From positions 1-64,000 of the forward strand of contig NZ_JBLFEN010000010.1 in NCBI RefSeq assembly GCF_047345485.1: a stretch of DNA of 64,000 nucleotides, given 5' to 3'. The translations under genes and the position numbers were made by a program. Positions within the stretch are counted from its first letter, which is position 1, and every line of letters starts with the position of its first letter. Positions 1-8,823 of the stretch are shown here, piece by piece. The notes below the pieces were generated by a model, which was not told the DNA's origin, ran no database searches, and saw nothing but the letters and a program-made list of their open reading frames with translations. The stretch is from Jejuia sp047345485. Lineage in GTDB: Bacteria; Bacteroidota; Bacteroidia; Flavobacteriales; Flavobacteriaceae.

Positions 1-142
1 CTACCTGATTTTCGGTCAATTTTGCCACATAATCCCAAATCTCAATCGGCTCATCAATTTCAATTTCGGTAATGTCCGTCATTCCATTACCAATGCTGTT
101 TTTAAATTCTATTTCTGTTAATTCTTGCGTCATTTTGGACAT
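1..142 (-). CDS. Hypothetical protein, 3' end outside the window
   Basis: An open frame starts at an ATG whose complement ends at 142 and runs off the left edge after 47 codons without a stop. A second in-frame ATG lies at 133. The visible part begins MSKMTQELTEIEFKN and is acidic, with no signal peptide or membrane segment. I do not recognise the family. It is separated from murI by about 186 bases in which I see no gene, so it need not belong to the same operon. The reading frame looks real because it is uninterrupted and has ordinary flavobacterial codon use, but 47 codons is thin support. Confidence 0.5.
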   Translation of the reverse strand, partial: MSKMTQELTEIEFKNSIGNGMTDITEIEIDEPIEIWDYVAKLTENQV

Positions 143-328
143 TATGCACAACTTTATAATATACTAACTTTTATTAACCATATCCAGCATACAAGTCAAG
201 ATATACGGACTTTTCACTTGTTAAACTCTTGTAAATCTAATTAAACTTTCATAAAAAATGATAAGTATGTCTAGTAGTTTTTAATGTATTTAGCCACCAA
301 AAAGCTTTCTGTCTTCGGTTAGATATCA

Positions 329-1108
329 TCAAAAATTTAGATATTCCACATCAAAATCACCGCCCAAAAGAGATCTTATAACCTCTGGATCACCATTAGT
401 ATAAAATTCATTTTTAGCGGGTATTAAGCTTGTGTTTAGTAAACTATTCTCGTTAAGAATAGCTTGAGTTTGTCGCGCTACAGCTGCACCAGAGTCAATG
501 ATTCTTACGTGATTAGGAAGTAATTCTGAGAGTATAGGGGTTAAATATGGGTAATGCGTGCATCCTAAAACTAAATAATCAATATTGGCCTTAATCATAG
601 GCTCTAAATAAACGGTTAAAAGCGATTTCATGGTTTCCGAATGTAATTTTCCACGTTCAATAAGTTCCACAATGCCTTTGCCTTCACGTTCAATAACGTT
701 TATATGTTGTGCAAACTCACCCGAAGTTTTAGAAAATAACGCACTACTTAATGTGCCTTTAGTAGCTAAAATACCAACCGCATTGGTTTTTGTGTGTAGC
801 GCTGCAGGTTTAATAGCGGGCTCAATACCTATAAAGGGTACGTTATAGTGTTGTCGTAAATAATTAATGGCGTTAGTTGTTGCTGTATTACAAGCTACAA
901 CAATAAGCTTACAGCCTTTTTTAAGTAAGAGTTCGGTGTTTTTTATACTTAATGCTGTAATGGTCTCTTTACCCTTTGGGCCATAAGGCGCGTTTACACT
1001 ATCTGAAAGATATATGGTATGTTCATGAGGTAATAATTGGTGGATTTCCTTCCAAATAGAAGTGCCACCAACACCAGAATCGAAAATACCAATAGGATTA
1101 GAACTCAT
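329..1108 (-). CDS. murI: Glutamate racemase
   Basis: Interconverts L- and D-glutamate in the cytoplasm and so supplies D-Glu for peptidoglycan. The family marks are complete: the N-terminal DSGVGG motif, the first catalytic cysteine in VVACNTATT (about residue 73 from this start) and the second in LVLGCTHYPYL (about residue 183). At 259 residues it has the normal family length. The frame can be extended three codons upstream to a TTG at 1117, but the ATG at 1108 gives the usual beginning just before the glycine-rich motif. It is the last gene of a minus-strand envelope cluster, downstream of two ompH-like genes. A hairpin terminator at about 1125-1150 separates it from them, so it may also have its own promoter. 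Confidence 0.95.
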   Translation of the reverse strand: MSSNPIGIFDSGVGGTSIWKEIHQLLPHEHTIYLSDSVNAPYGPKGKETITALSIKNTELLLKKGCKLIVVACNTATTNAINYLRQHYNVPFIGIEPAIKPAALHTKTNAVGILATKGTLSSALFSKTSGEFAQHINVIEREGKGIVELIERGKLHSETMKSLLTVYLEPMIKANIDYLVLGCTHYPYLTPILSELLPNHVRIIDSGAAVARQTQAILNENSLLNTSLIPAKNEFYTNGDPEVIRSLLGGDFDVEYLNF

Positions 1109-1121
1109 AGGTAACAAAAAT

Positions 1122-1150
1122 AAAAAAGCTACTTCGTTAAAAGCAGCTTT
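1122..1150 (-). terminator. Intrinsic terminator after the OmpH-like gene
   Basis: Bases 1125-1134 pair with 1141-1150 (10 pairs, one G-T wobble) around a 6-base loop. Read on the minus strand the stem is followed by a run of T. It lies between the stop of the 1175-1681 gene and the start of murI. Confidence 0.6.
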
Positions 1151-1174
1151 AAGTAAGTTATTTATGTGGGTAGA

Positions 1175-1681
1175 TTAAATCCCTAAAGATTTTTTTACAT
1201 CATCTAGTAAGTTTTTGCCATCTGCCATGATAGTAACACCTTGAGAGGAGTCTAATACATATTCATAACCTTGTGCTCTTGCTACTTCTAAAATTTTAGC
1301 TTTAGCTTTCTCTGTAATAGGCTTTAATAAATCAAACTCTTTTTTCTGTAAATCTTGTTGTGCTTTTTGCTGGTATTCACGGATACTTTGCTCCATAGTT
1401 TGCACCTCTTTTGCACGTGTAGTGTTTTCTTCCTTAGTTTTTGTTGCAGCTTCTTTATCATAAAGCTCCACTTTCTTTTGGAATTCTGCTCCTAAACTTT
1501 GTAACTCTGTTTGATACGTTTTAGAAAGTGTTTCTAATTGTGTTTTGGCTTGTGCCATTTCTGGCATAGCTTGAATTAGTTCTTGGGTGTTTATATGTGC
1601 AATTTTGCTTTGCGCCCCAACAAAACTAACCATACCTATACATAAAGCAGTTGCGAATAAAATTGATTTTAAATGTTTCAT
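1175..1681 (-). CDS. OmpH/Skp family periplasmic chaperone
   Basis: Likely a periplasmic holdase that escorts unfolded outer-membrane proteins to the BAM complex. The protein (169 residues) starts with a signal peptide (MKHLKSILFATALCIGMVSFVGAQ) followed by the OmpH-type opening SKIAHINTQELIQAMPE. A long lysine- and glutamine-rich coiled coil (about residues 40-120) forms the tentacles, and a C-terminal strand segment completes the family architecture. The ATG at 1681 is preferred over a TTG two codons upstream. It lies 34 bases downstream of a second OmpH-like gene and in the same operon as bamA, the usual arrangement in Flavobacteria. Confidence 0.9.
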   Translation of the reverse strand: MKHLKSILFATALCIGMVSFVGAQSKIAHINTQELIQAMPEMAQAKTQLETLSKTYQTELQSLGAEFQKKVELYDKEAATKTKEENTTRAKEVQTMEQSIREYQQKAQQDLQKKEFDLLKPITEKAKAKILEVARAQGYEYVLDSSQGVTIMADGKNLLDDVKKSLGI

Positions 1682-1715
1682 TTTCAAAATAGTATTAATG
1701 TGTTATAATTTTAGT

Positions 1716-2741
1716 TTATTTATTATTGTTTATGCTGTCTCTTTGTTTTTGTTTTGCCTCAAGTGCTTTTTTTCTATCTTCTATAATTTTCTTTTTCTTT
1801 GCTTCAAGAGCCTTTTTACGAGCTTCTCTTTCGGCTAACTTCTTTTTTCTGTTTTCTTCTATTAGTTCTTCTCTCGTTTTAGCCGTGGTATCTGTTGCTG
1901 TATTAGTAGTGCTGTCTGTTTTTGTAGCTTCATTATCTGTATTCGAGGCTGTTGCTTTATTTCTAGCATCTATTTTAGCTTGTTTTGCTTTTTCACGATC
2001 TTCTAATATTTTTTGGCGTCTTGCATCAGCTTCTTTTTTCTTAGCTTCTCTTGCCGCTAGTATTTCTTGTCTGCGTTTTTCAACTGCACTTTCTCTAGCA
2101 GCTTTTTTCTCTTCTAGAGCTGCTTCTCTAGCTTCTTGTTCTTCATTAATTTCTGGTACTGCTTCTTCTGCTTCAGCAGCTTTTCGTTCTGCCTTATTTT
2201 GCGTTTGTCTTCGTTTTGAAGATCTTGTTATAGCTCTTAAAACTTGTTCACTTATATCAAAACGTTCTGCCGAATATAACATTACTACATCTGCCGACTT
2301 ATCAAAAATAAAATCATATTTCCTACTAGATGCCATATCTTGAACTGCAGCAAAAATTTGATCTTGTATAGGTTGCATTAATCGTTTTTGTTGAATAATT
2401 AAATCACCATTAGGGCCAAATCGTTTTTGTTGATAATCTAAAATTTCCTTTTCTTCAAAGGTGATATCTTCTTCACGTTCTTCAATAAGCTCGTTTGTTA
2501 ATAGTACCTTCTCGTTACTTAAATCTTTACGTTTTTGAGAAATTTCAGAAAGTTTACCTTGAATTTCATTTTTCCATTTTTGAGCCTTGGTGTCTAATTG
2601 AGACATAGCTTCTTGGTATTCAGGAACGTTTTCTAAAATATACTCCGTATCTATATACGCTATACGTACACCGCGTTGTGCATTAACAGAAACGCTTAGC
2701 ATAACAACTAATATCAATAAAAAAAGAACGTTTTTTTGCAT
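1716..2741 (-). CDS. OmpH/Skp family protein with long charged C-terminal extension
   Basis: The first half is an ordinary OmpH/Skp domain: signal peptide to about residue 21, then RIAYIDTEYILENVPEYQEA and a coiled coil to about residue 175. The second half (about 175-341) is highly unusual in composition, made almost only of Glu, Lys, Arg, Ala and Gln with blocks such as EEKKAARESAVEKRRQE, and has one Thr/Asn/Asp-rich break near residues 265-290. This region is probably an extended single helix or coiled coil. The protein is about twice the normal Skp length. It directly follows bamA, which supports a chaperone role in OMP biogenesis; what the extension does is unknown. Confidence 0.85.
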   Translation of the reverse strand: MQKNVLFLLILVVMLSVSVNAQRGVRIAYIDTEYILENVPEYQEAMSQLDTKAQKWKNEIQGKLSEISQKRKDLSNEKVLLTNELIEEREEDITFEEKEILDYQQKRFGPNGDLIIQQKRLMQPIQDQIFAAVQDMASSRKYDFIFDKSADVVMLYSAERFDISEQVLRAITRSSKRRQTQNKAERKAAEAEEAVPEINEEQEAREAALEEKKAARESAVEKRRQEILAAREAKKKEADARRQKILEDREKAKQAKIDARNKATASNTDNEATKTDSTTNTATDTTAKTREELIEENRKKKLAEREARKKALEAKKKKIIEDRKKALEAKQKQRDSINNNK

Positions 2742-2920
2742 CTGTGTAATAGTTTAATTTATAGTTTTATAAATTCTAAAAACGACAGATGATTTATGTT
2801 TTCCTGTCACTCCTTTGAATTGTATCTCCAAAATTAACGAAATTTAATCTTAAAAATTTTAATTCTCATTCAAATCATCAAAAGGTTATTAGAAAATATC
2901 GTGCCAAAGTATAATTTACA

Positions 2921-5533
2921 TTAGAATTGTTGTCCGATTATAAAGTGTGTTTCCCAAGCACCACTTGATCCTGGTTGCCCTGGTATGTCATCAAAACGAT
3001 GGCCAAAGTCTATACCAAGTAGTCCAAATGCTGGCATAAATATTCTTACACCTAAACCTGCAGAGCGTTTAATTTCAAACGGATTAAAGTCTCTAAAGTT
3101 ATTATATGAGTTTCCGCCTTCTAAAAATCCTAAGGCATAAATTTTTGCAGAAGCTTTCAATGTTACGGGATATCTTAACTCTAAAGAGAATTTATTATAA
3201 ATACTTCCACCATCTTGTGTAGATAAGGATTGGTTAGGGTATCCTCTTAACTGTACTATCTGTCTACCATCTAGCGCAAAATTTCCTAAACCATCACCAC
3301 CTACAAAAAAGCGTTCAAAAGGAATAACACCTCTGTCGTTATTGTACGCACCTAATAAACCAAATTCTACACTTGGTCTTAATACAAAGTTTTTGGTTAA
3401 TTCTGTATACCAATCTGCTTTAAAGTTGATTTTGTAAAATTCTAACCAATCAAAACGTTCTTGGTCTATTTCACTTATTCTTGCAGAAGCTTCGTTTCCT
3501 GCAGCAGTTTCTTGAGCTGTTGGATTTTGGTTTGTTCTTAAATTATTAATTATTTGTCGGTTTTCATTTTGTTCGTCTAGTAATGCTGAATAATCTACAC
3601 CATCAAATAGAGACCAAGGCGGTGAAAACTTAGCTGTAACAGAAAAATTAGATCCTCCTGTTGGGAAAATAGGATCTATACGTGTGTTGTTTCTGGTTAA
3701 TCCAAAAGTATATGATAAGTTTTTTGAACTACCATCACCAAAGCTAAACAACTGTGTATTAAAGTTATTTAAGTCATATACTTGATAACTTAAAGCTTGA
3801 GACAAGGTGAAAAAGTTATCAGGTACTGTTAGTCTTTTAGCTAAACCTAGCGTTATCCCTGTAATATTAAAACTTCTACTTCTGTCAGGCCTTCTGTTTC
3901 TCACGTTAGGATCAAATGCATTAAACTGAAATTGTTTAGTATGCGATAATGATACAGAAAATTGTACAGGACGTTTACCGCCTAACCAAGGTTCGGAAAA
4001 TGAAAAACTATAGGTTTGGAAGAATTGACTAGCTTGTAAACGTAGTGCTAGTTTTTGACCATCTCCCATTGGAACTGGCCTATACGCTTTTTTATTAAAA
4101 ATATCCTTAATTGAGAAGTTATTGAAAGATAACCCAAGTGTACCTATAAAGCCACCACCACCGTAACCACCTTGTAATTCAATTTGACTAGATCCTGTTT
4201 CTTTAACAGAAAATTCCATGTCAATGGTTCCTTCATTAGGATTAGGGTTTTTAAAATCAGGTGCAATTTCTTGGGCATCAAAAAAGCCCAATTGCCCTAG
4301 TTCTCGAACTGTTCTAACTACATCAGCTTTACTGTACAATTGTCCAGGTCTTGTTCTTAACTCACGGTAAACAACATGGTCATTTGTTCTGTCGTTTCCA
4401 ATAACCGAAACATTATTAAAATAGGCTGGTTTTCCTTCAGAAATTCTAATTTCTAAATCTATAACATTGTTTTCAGCACTAACCTCAACAGGACTTATTG
4501 ATGAAAATAAATATCCATTGTTTTGATATAAGTTTGCAATATCATCACCATCAGGCTTACTATTGTCCTGTATGCGTTTTTGTAACATAACGCCGTTGTA
4601 GGTTTCGCCTTCTTTAATTCTTATATATCTGTCTAATTGCTCGTCTGAGTAAACAGTATTTCCTATAAAATTAATTTTGCCAAATTTATAAAGATCACCT
4701 TCTTCTACTTTAATATGTAACGATATGGTTTTATCATCATTTACACTTATACTGTCTGAAAGTATACGTGCATCACGGTACCCGTTTTCGGCATATTTGT
4801 CTACAACACTAGCTAAATCTGCTTGATATGCTGAATCTATAAATTTAGAACGTTTTAAAATCCGTAGGCGGTTAATTTTTTTAGTGCTTTTCATAGCTTT
4901 TCTAAGCACTTTTTCTTTTAAAGCAGAATCTCCTTCAAATATAATATCTCTAATTTTTACCTTTTCGCCTTTATCAATGGCCACTACCATATTTACCCTT
5001 GCTTTTTGTATGGTGTCTTTTATTTCAATAGTATTTATGTTAACTTTTGCATTATAAAAACCATCTTTTCTGTATTTTTTCTCTAGGAAGTTTTTTGTAG
5101 TGGTTATTAGGTTTTCTGTAACTTTTACTCCTTTTTTAAGTTTGTTGTCTTTTATAATACCTTCAACCTTACCTTTTTTTACACCAGTAACTTTCACGTC
5201 AATTAGCTGTGGTAAATCAGACAACTTAATTTCTAAAAAAGCCGTATTTCCTTCTACATTTTTAAGGTATATTTCTATATCGCTAAAAAGTTTAGATCCC
5301 CATAGTTTTTTTATGGCATTTGCAATAGTTTCTCCGGGTATTTTAATTTGTTTTCCCTTTTTTAAACCAGAGTATGCTACAATAGTTTGCTCATTAAAGC
5401 TGGTGTCTCCAGTGGCTGTAACACCACCTATAGTATAGGTTTTGCCATTCTCAAATTCTATATCCTGTGCTTGTAGAGTAAAGCTAAGTGCAATAAAACA
5501 TATTGCAAGGTATTGTTTTAGGTAAGTTTTCAA
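2921..5533 (-). CDS. bamA: Outer membrane protein assembly factor BamA
   Basis: Central Omp85-family pore of the BAM complex, which folds beta-barrel proteins into the outer membrane. A signal peptide is followed by several POTRA repeats (about residues 30-430). A 16-stranded barrel region runs from about residue 450 to the C-terminus, with an LRGY motif equivalent to the family (V/I)RGF loop-6 signature and a terminal aromatic residue (IIGQQF). The only start codons near the N-terminus are TTG at 5572 and TTG at 5533. The second lies just after the uppS stop and begins directly with a good signal peptide (LKTYLKQYLAICFIALSF), so I chose it; 870 residues result. It is flanked by uppS upstream and ompH genes downstream. 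Confidence 0.93.
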   Translation of the reverse strand: MKTYLKQYLAICFIALSFTLQAQDIEFENGKTYTIGGVTATGDTSFNEQTIVAYSGLKKGKQIKIPGETIANAIKKLWGSKLFSDIEIYLKNVEGNTAFLEIKLSDLPQLIDVKVTGVKKGKVEGIIKDNKLKKGVKVTENLITTTKNFLEKKYRKDGFYNAKVNINTIEIKDTIQKARVNMVVAIDKGEKVKIRDIIFEGDSALKEKVLRKAMKSTKKINRLRILKRSKFIDSAYQADLASVVDKYAENGYRDARILSDSISVNDDKTISLHIKVEEGDLYKFGKINFIGNTVYSDEQLDRYIRIKEGETYNGVMLQKRIQDNSKPDGDDIANLYQNNGYLFSSISPVEVSAENNVIDLEIRISEGKPAYFNNVSVIGNDRTNDHVVYRELRTRPGQLYSKADVVRTVRELGQLGFFDAQEIAPDFKNPNPNEGTIDMEFSVKETGSSQIELQGGYGGGGFIGTLGLSFNNFSIKDIFNKKAYRPVPMGDGQKLALRLQASQFFQTYSFSFSEPWLGGKRPVQFSVSLSHTKQFQFNAFDPNVRNRRPDRSRSFNITGITLGLAKRLTVPDNFFTLSQALSYQVYDLNNFNTQLFSFGDGSSKNLSYTFGLTRNNTRIDPIFPTGGSNFSVTAKFSPPWSLFDGVDYSALLDEQNENRQIINNLRTNQNPTAQETAAGNEASARISEIDQERFDWLEFYKINFKADWYTELTKNFVLRPSVEFGLLGAYNNDRGVIPFERFFVGGDGLGNFALDGRQIVQLRGYPNQSLSTQDGGSIYNKFSLELRYPVTLKASAKIYALGFLEGGNSYNNFRDFNPFEIKRSAGLGVRIFMPAFGLLGIDFGHRFDDIPGQPGSSGAWETHFIIGQQF

Positions 5534-5543
5534 AAGAAATGTA

Positions 5544-6284
5544 TTAGCTAAGTTGTTCACTTGTTTTCCCAAATCGTCGTTCTCTTTTTTGATATTCTAT
5601 AATAGCTTTATACAAGTCTTGTTTTGTAAAATCTGGCCAAAGGGTATCTGTAAAATACAACTCTGCGTAAGCTATTTGCCAAAGCAAAAAATTACTAATA
5701 CGTTGTTCTCCACTTGTTCTAATAAGCAAGTCTACGTCTGGTAAATTTTGCGTGTAAAGATGCTTATTTATAATGGATTCATCAATAGCTTCGGGCGAAA
5801 TTATGTTATTTTTAACTTTATTACTAATTTCTTTAACAGTGTTTATTAATTCCTCTCTAGAGCCATAACTTAATGCTAAAGTTAAGGTCATCCTTGAATT
5901 ATCCTTAGTATTGTCCATAACTTCAGATAGTTCTTTATGAACCTTTGTTGGTAGTAGGTTTAAGTTACCAATAGCTGTTAATTTTATGTTGTTATCTTGA
6001 AGTGTTTTTATCTCTTTTTTTAATGATGAAATTAACAATTTCATCAATGTTTTTACTTCTAGTTTTGGGCGTTTCCAATTCTCTGTAGAAAATGCATATA
6101 GTGTTAAATTTTGTATACCTAATTCTGCTGAGGTTTCAACAACATGTCTTACCGATTTTGTACCATTTTCATGTCCAAAAGCGCGCAACATGCCTTTTTG
6201 TTTTGCCCAACGCCCATTGCCATCCATAATTATAGCAATGTGTTTAGGTAAAGCTTCAAGTAATATATCGTTCTTTAAATCCAT
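5544..6284 (-). CDS. uppS: Isoprenyl transferase (undecaprenyl diphosphate synthase)
   Basis: Cytosolic cis-prenyltransferase that condenses isopentenyl diphosphate onto farnesyl diphosphate to make the C55 lipid carrier for peptidoglycan and surface glycans. The catalytic Asp lies in IAIIMDGNGRWAKQKG near residue 21. Further signatures are TLYAFSTENWKRP and the C-terminal RTSGEQRISNFLLWQ and ELYFTDTLWPDF segments that bind diphosphate and form the dimer. Its 246 residues are standard. The ATG overlaps the stop codon of the upstream DUF6089 gene by one base, which indicates translational coupling. bamA follows after 10 bases. Confidence 0.95.
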   Translation of the reverse strand: MDLKNDILLEALPKHIAIIMDGNGRWAKQKGMLRAFGHENGTKSVRHVVETSAELGIQNLTLYAFSTENWKRPKLEVKTLMKLLISSLKKEIKTLQDNNIKLTAIGNLNLLPTKVHKELSEVMDNTKDNSRMTLTLALSYGSREELINTVKEISNKVKNNIISPEAIDESIINKHLYTQNLPDVDLLIRTSGEQRISNFLLWQIAYAELYFTDTLWPDFTKQDLYKAIIEYQKRERRFGKTSEQLS

Positions 6285-6970
6285 TAGTTAATACAATAGC
6301 AAGGGTTTTCTCCAAAGGTATAGGTAAGGGTAATGCCCGAAAATACATACCAGTCGTTATTATTTATGTTTCCAAAACGGAACTGTTGTCTAAAATCTGC
6401 ATCAGGGATACTACCATCAATTTCATCAGAAAAAGTATAGCGCGCACCAACTTCTAAACCTATAATAAATTTATCAATTAAGCGTGCTTTAAAGCCTAAA
6501 ACCATGGGTATACCATACGCCCAACTTTCACTATTTTCAGAAGTTAGAGTACCGTTACTAAAAAAGTTATTATCGTGCCTTGCTATGCTTATACCAGTAT
6601 ATAAGTAGGGAGTTGCAACGGGTTTTCCACTATGTAAGTTAAAATCTAAAAAGGTAAATTCCATACCTGCCGAAATTTCAAAAATACTATTATTAAAACT
6701 AAAACCGCGTTGTTGTCGCCTAGGGTCGTCAGAATTTAAATCAATGCCTTCAAGTTCAGAAAAAATCATAGAAACCCTGTAGGAATGTCTAGAACTTCTA
6801 TTCCACTTATAAATTGCGCCAAAAGCCGCTTGGTTTGGAGAAATATAATCAGTAGCGCCAACATCTCCAATAAAGTTACTGCCTCCCACAAATACACCAA
6901 TTTCATTGATTTGAGAGAAGCTGAGTTGTAGCGTTAACAAGCTAATTATTAATACGTTTACGTGCCGCAT
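6284..6970 (-). CDS. DUF6089 family outer-membrane beta-barrel protein
   Basis: A 228-residue protein with a short signal peptide (MRHVNVLIISLLTLQLSFSQ). Alternating hydrophobic and polar strands and glycine-rich turns follow, typical of a small 8-stranded outer-membrane barrel. It begins INEIGVFVGGSNFIGDVG after the signal and ends ITLTYTFGENPCYCIN, with two cysteines at the extreme C-terminus. I assign DUF6089 from the characteristic start of the mature protein and from its fixed position next to uppS and bamA in Flavobacteria. The function is not known to me; the context suggests a role in envelope biogenesis. Confidence 0.8.
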   Translation of the reverse strand: MRHVNVLIISLLTLQLSFSQINEIGVFVGGSNFIGDVGATDYISPNQAAFGAIYKWNRSSRHSYRVSMIFSELEGIDLNSDDPRRQQRGFSFNNSIFEISAGMEFTFLDFNLHSGKPVATPYLYTGISIARHDNNFFSNGTLTSENSESWAYGIPMVLGFKARLIDKFIIGLEVGARYTFSDEIDGSIPDADFRQQFRFGNINNNDWYVFSGITLTYTFGENPCYCIN

Positions 6971-7083
6971 AGCTATTTAAAGTTTGCAAATATAATAAAT
7001 AAGACGAGCCTATTACAATTTGATTGAAATAGTATAGGTGTAAAACAGATTTTATGTGCAATTATTGTTTATTAATACATTTA

Positions 7084-7180
7084 GGGTGCCTACCTACCCA
7101 CGGTATCGCTGGTAAGTGAATCCCCAAGTTGTGGACTATCCACTGTAACACCTAGCACATTACTATCTGCTAGTAATACT
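7084..7180. repeat. Diverged copy of a dispersed intergenic structured repeat (copy B)
   Basis: A stretch richer in G and C than its surroundings, in the 218-base gap between nadK and the DUF6089 gene. It aligns by eye with copy C near 62490-62545: both contain GCCTA, then ACGG-ATCGC, GG-AAGT and CTATC in the same order. Outer bases TAGGGTG (about 7082) can pair with CACCTA (about 7150). Inner hairpins are GTGGA/TCCAC and ATTACTA/TAGTAAT. It is the most degenerate of the three copies. Confidence 0.5.
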
Positions 7181-7188
7181 ACTTAAAT

Positions 7189-8073
7189 CTAATTACGATT
7201 GTCTTCACCCCAAAGCATTTTTTTACGAAGGGTTTTTAAAAAGCTTTCATCTAATAAGTCAATCATTTTAATTTTAAAGTCCGCTTTTCTTATAGTTATA
7301 ATTGTACCGTTATCTAATGTTGCTATTCTAGAGTCTAAAGACACTAAATGTTGCTCCTCACGACCACTAACTCTTAATTGAATTTCGGTAGAATCTGGTA
7401 TAATTAAAGGCCTTGCGCTTAAATTATGTGGCGCAATAGGTGTTAAAACAAAACTATTTGCACCAGGGGTAATCACTGGGCCGCCACAACTTAAAGAGTA
7501 ACCTGTAGAGCCTGTTGGTGTGGATACAATTAAACCATCACTCCAGTATGATGTTAAATATTGCCCGTCTAAAAGTGTTTCTACAGTAATCATAGAAGTC
7601 GTGTTTTTTCTACTTACTGCTATTTCATTTAATGCAAAATTTAACTCTAAGATATCACTATTTTCAGGTGCTGTTTCTACACTAAGCAAACTGCGTTCAG
7701 AAATTTTATACTTACCATCTATAATGTTTTGTACCGCTTTCTCAATATCTTCAACTTGTATGGTTGCTAAAAAACCTAGTCTTCCTGTATTTATCCCAAC
7801 TATAGGTATATCTAACTCCATTACAAAAGTTATGGCTCTTAAAATAGTGCCGTCTCCACCAATGCTTACCAGTAAATCAAACGATTCGTCTAGTGTTTCA
7901 AAGGTTTCAAATGTGCTGTAAAATTTACGTTTTGTAGAAACAGATTTTATAAGTTCAGAAAATTCAGCTTCTATAAAAATATCTACATCTTTTTTTGATA
8001 CATAGTTTAAAAGTGTATCTACAGATGTAAGTGTGTACTTATTATTAAAACGTCCAAAAACGGCTAACTTCAT
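7189..8073 (-). CDS. nadK: NAD kinase
   Basis: ATP-dependent phosphorylation of NAD to NADP in the cytoplasm. The diagnostic GGDGT motif is in LLVSIGGDGTILRA (about residue 74), followed by the substrate-binding NTGRLGFLA and the C-terminal-domain motif STPTGSTGYSLSCGGP. At 294 residues it matches the family. It lies 2 bases downstream of the CBS-domain gene, so the two are surely co-transcribed. A 218-base gap holding a repeat element separates it from the DUF6089-uppS-bamA genes downstream. Confidence 0.95.
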   Translation of the reverse strand: MKLAVFGRFNNKYTLTSVDTLLNYVSKKDVDIFIEAEFSELIKSVSTKRKFYSTFETFETLDESFDLLVSIGGDGTILRAITFVMELDIPIVGINTGRLGFLATIQVEDIEKAVQNIIDGKYKISERSLLSVETAPENSDILELNFALNEIAVSRKNTTSMITVETLLDGQYLTSYWSDGLIVSTPTGSTGYSLSCGGPVITPGANSFVLTPIAPHNLSARPLIIPDSTEIQLRVSGREEQHLVSLDSRIATLDNGTIITIRKADFKIKMIDLLDESFLKTLRKKMLWGEDNRN

Positions 8074-8075
8074 AA

Positions 8076-8735
8076 TTACATGTTTAAATATTTATTCAAA
8101 TAATCTGAACGCTCTTTTAAGCTTTGTGTAAAACTATCTTCTTCGTGTCCTGAGGCTATATTGTAACTATAGCGTCTAAAGGTTTGTATAACATCATTTA
8201 AACTGGTATTACTTATTTTTAAAGTAACCTGTACAATATCGTTTTGCATTTTAGAGATAAATGCGCCTAAGAGTTTTCCATTGTTAGATTCTACAATCTG
8301 ACTTATTTCACTAAACGAATAATCATTAATACCTTTTTCAACCACTAAAACACCACCAGCTTCATAAAAAAATGGAGATTCATTAAATAAGCCAATAACA
8401 TCATTAAGTTCATAATACCCAATATAATTTCCTTTTTCATTTAATACAGGCATAATATTGGCTGAGTTTTTAGCGAAAGCTTCTAAAACATCTAGCCACA
8501 TTGTACTTTCTTTAACATAAAAATCCTCTAAACTATATAAATAATCACTTATCAATTTTTCACTATCAAAACAATGTACATCAGTCTCAAAAAAAGTGCC
8601 TGCAAAAACATCATTAGTGTCTTTAATAGGAATATGCGAATATGTAAGTTGGTTGAAGAGTTCTTGAAGTTCTCCTATTTTACTCCCACTACTTAAGGGT
8701 TTTATGTCGTTTATTAAAAATTCTTGAAGTCTCAT
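8076..8735 (-). CDS. CBS domain-containing protein
   Basis: A 219-residue soluble protein with two tandem CBS motifs in the N-terminal 120 residues (segments around LTYSHIPIKDTNDVFAG and ANIMPVLNEKGNYIGYYE). The C-terminal part, about 80 residues, looks like an ACT-like fold (NDYSFSEISQIVESNNGKLL, then VQVTLKISNTSLNDVIQTF). CBS pairs usually bind adenosyl nucleotides, so a nucleotide-sensing role beside NAD kinase is plausible but inferred. It is the first gene of the minus-strand cluster and is divergent from pdxJ across about 90 bases. Confidence 0.85.
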   Translation of the reverse strand: MRLQEFLINDIKPLSSGSKIGELQELFNQLTYSHIPIKDTNDVFAGTFFETDVHCFDSEKLISDYLYSLEDFYVKESTMWLDVLEAFAKNSANIMPVLNEKGNYIGYYELNDVIGLFNESPFFYEAGGVLVVEKGINDYSFSEISQIVESNNGKLLGAFISKMQNDIVQVTLKISNTSLNDVIQTFRRYSYNIASGHEEDSFTQSLKERSDYLNKYLNM

Positions 8736-8797
8736 GAATAAGGTTTAATACAATGCAAATTAATCAAAAAAAAGCTACTTAAGCCTGTTCTAGTTTG

Positions 8798-8805
8798 TAT
8801 TTTTG
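8798..8805 (+). promoter_or_regulatory. Putative -7 box of the pdxJ operon promoter
   Basis: TATTTTTG matches the Bacteroidota -7 consensus TAnnTTTG and lies 19 bases before the pdxJ ATG. No clear TTG -33 element is seen at the expected distance. Confidence 0.4.
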
Positions 8806-8823
8806 TGCTTTAAAACATAATTA

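Noticed and set aside
1726..2343. Long Ser/Phe-rich frame on the plus strand
   Set aside because: It is the mirror of the Lys/Glu-rich tail of the OmpH-like gene; composition bias, not a gene.
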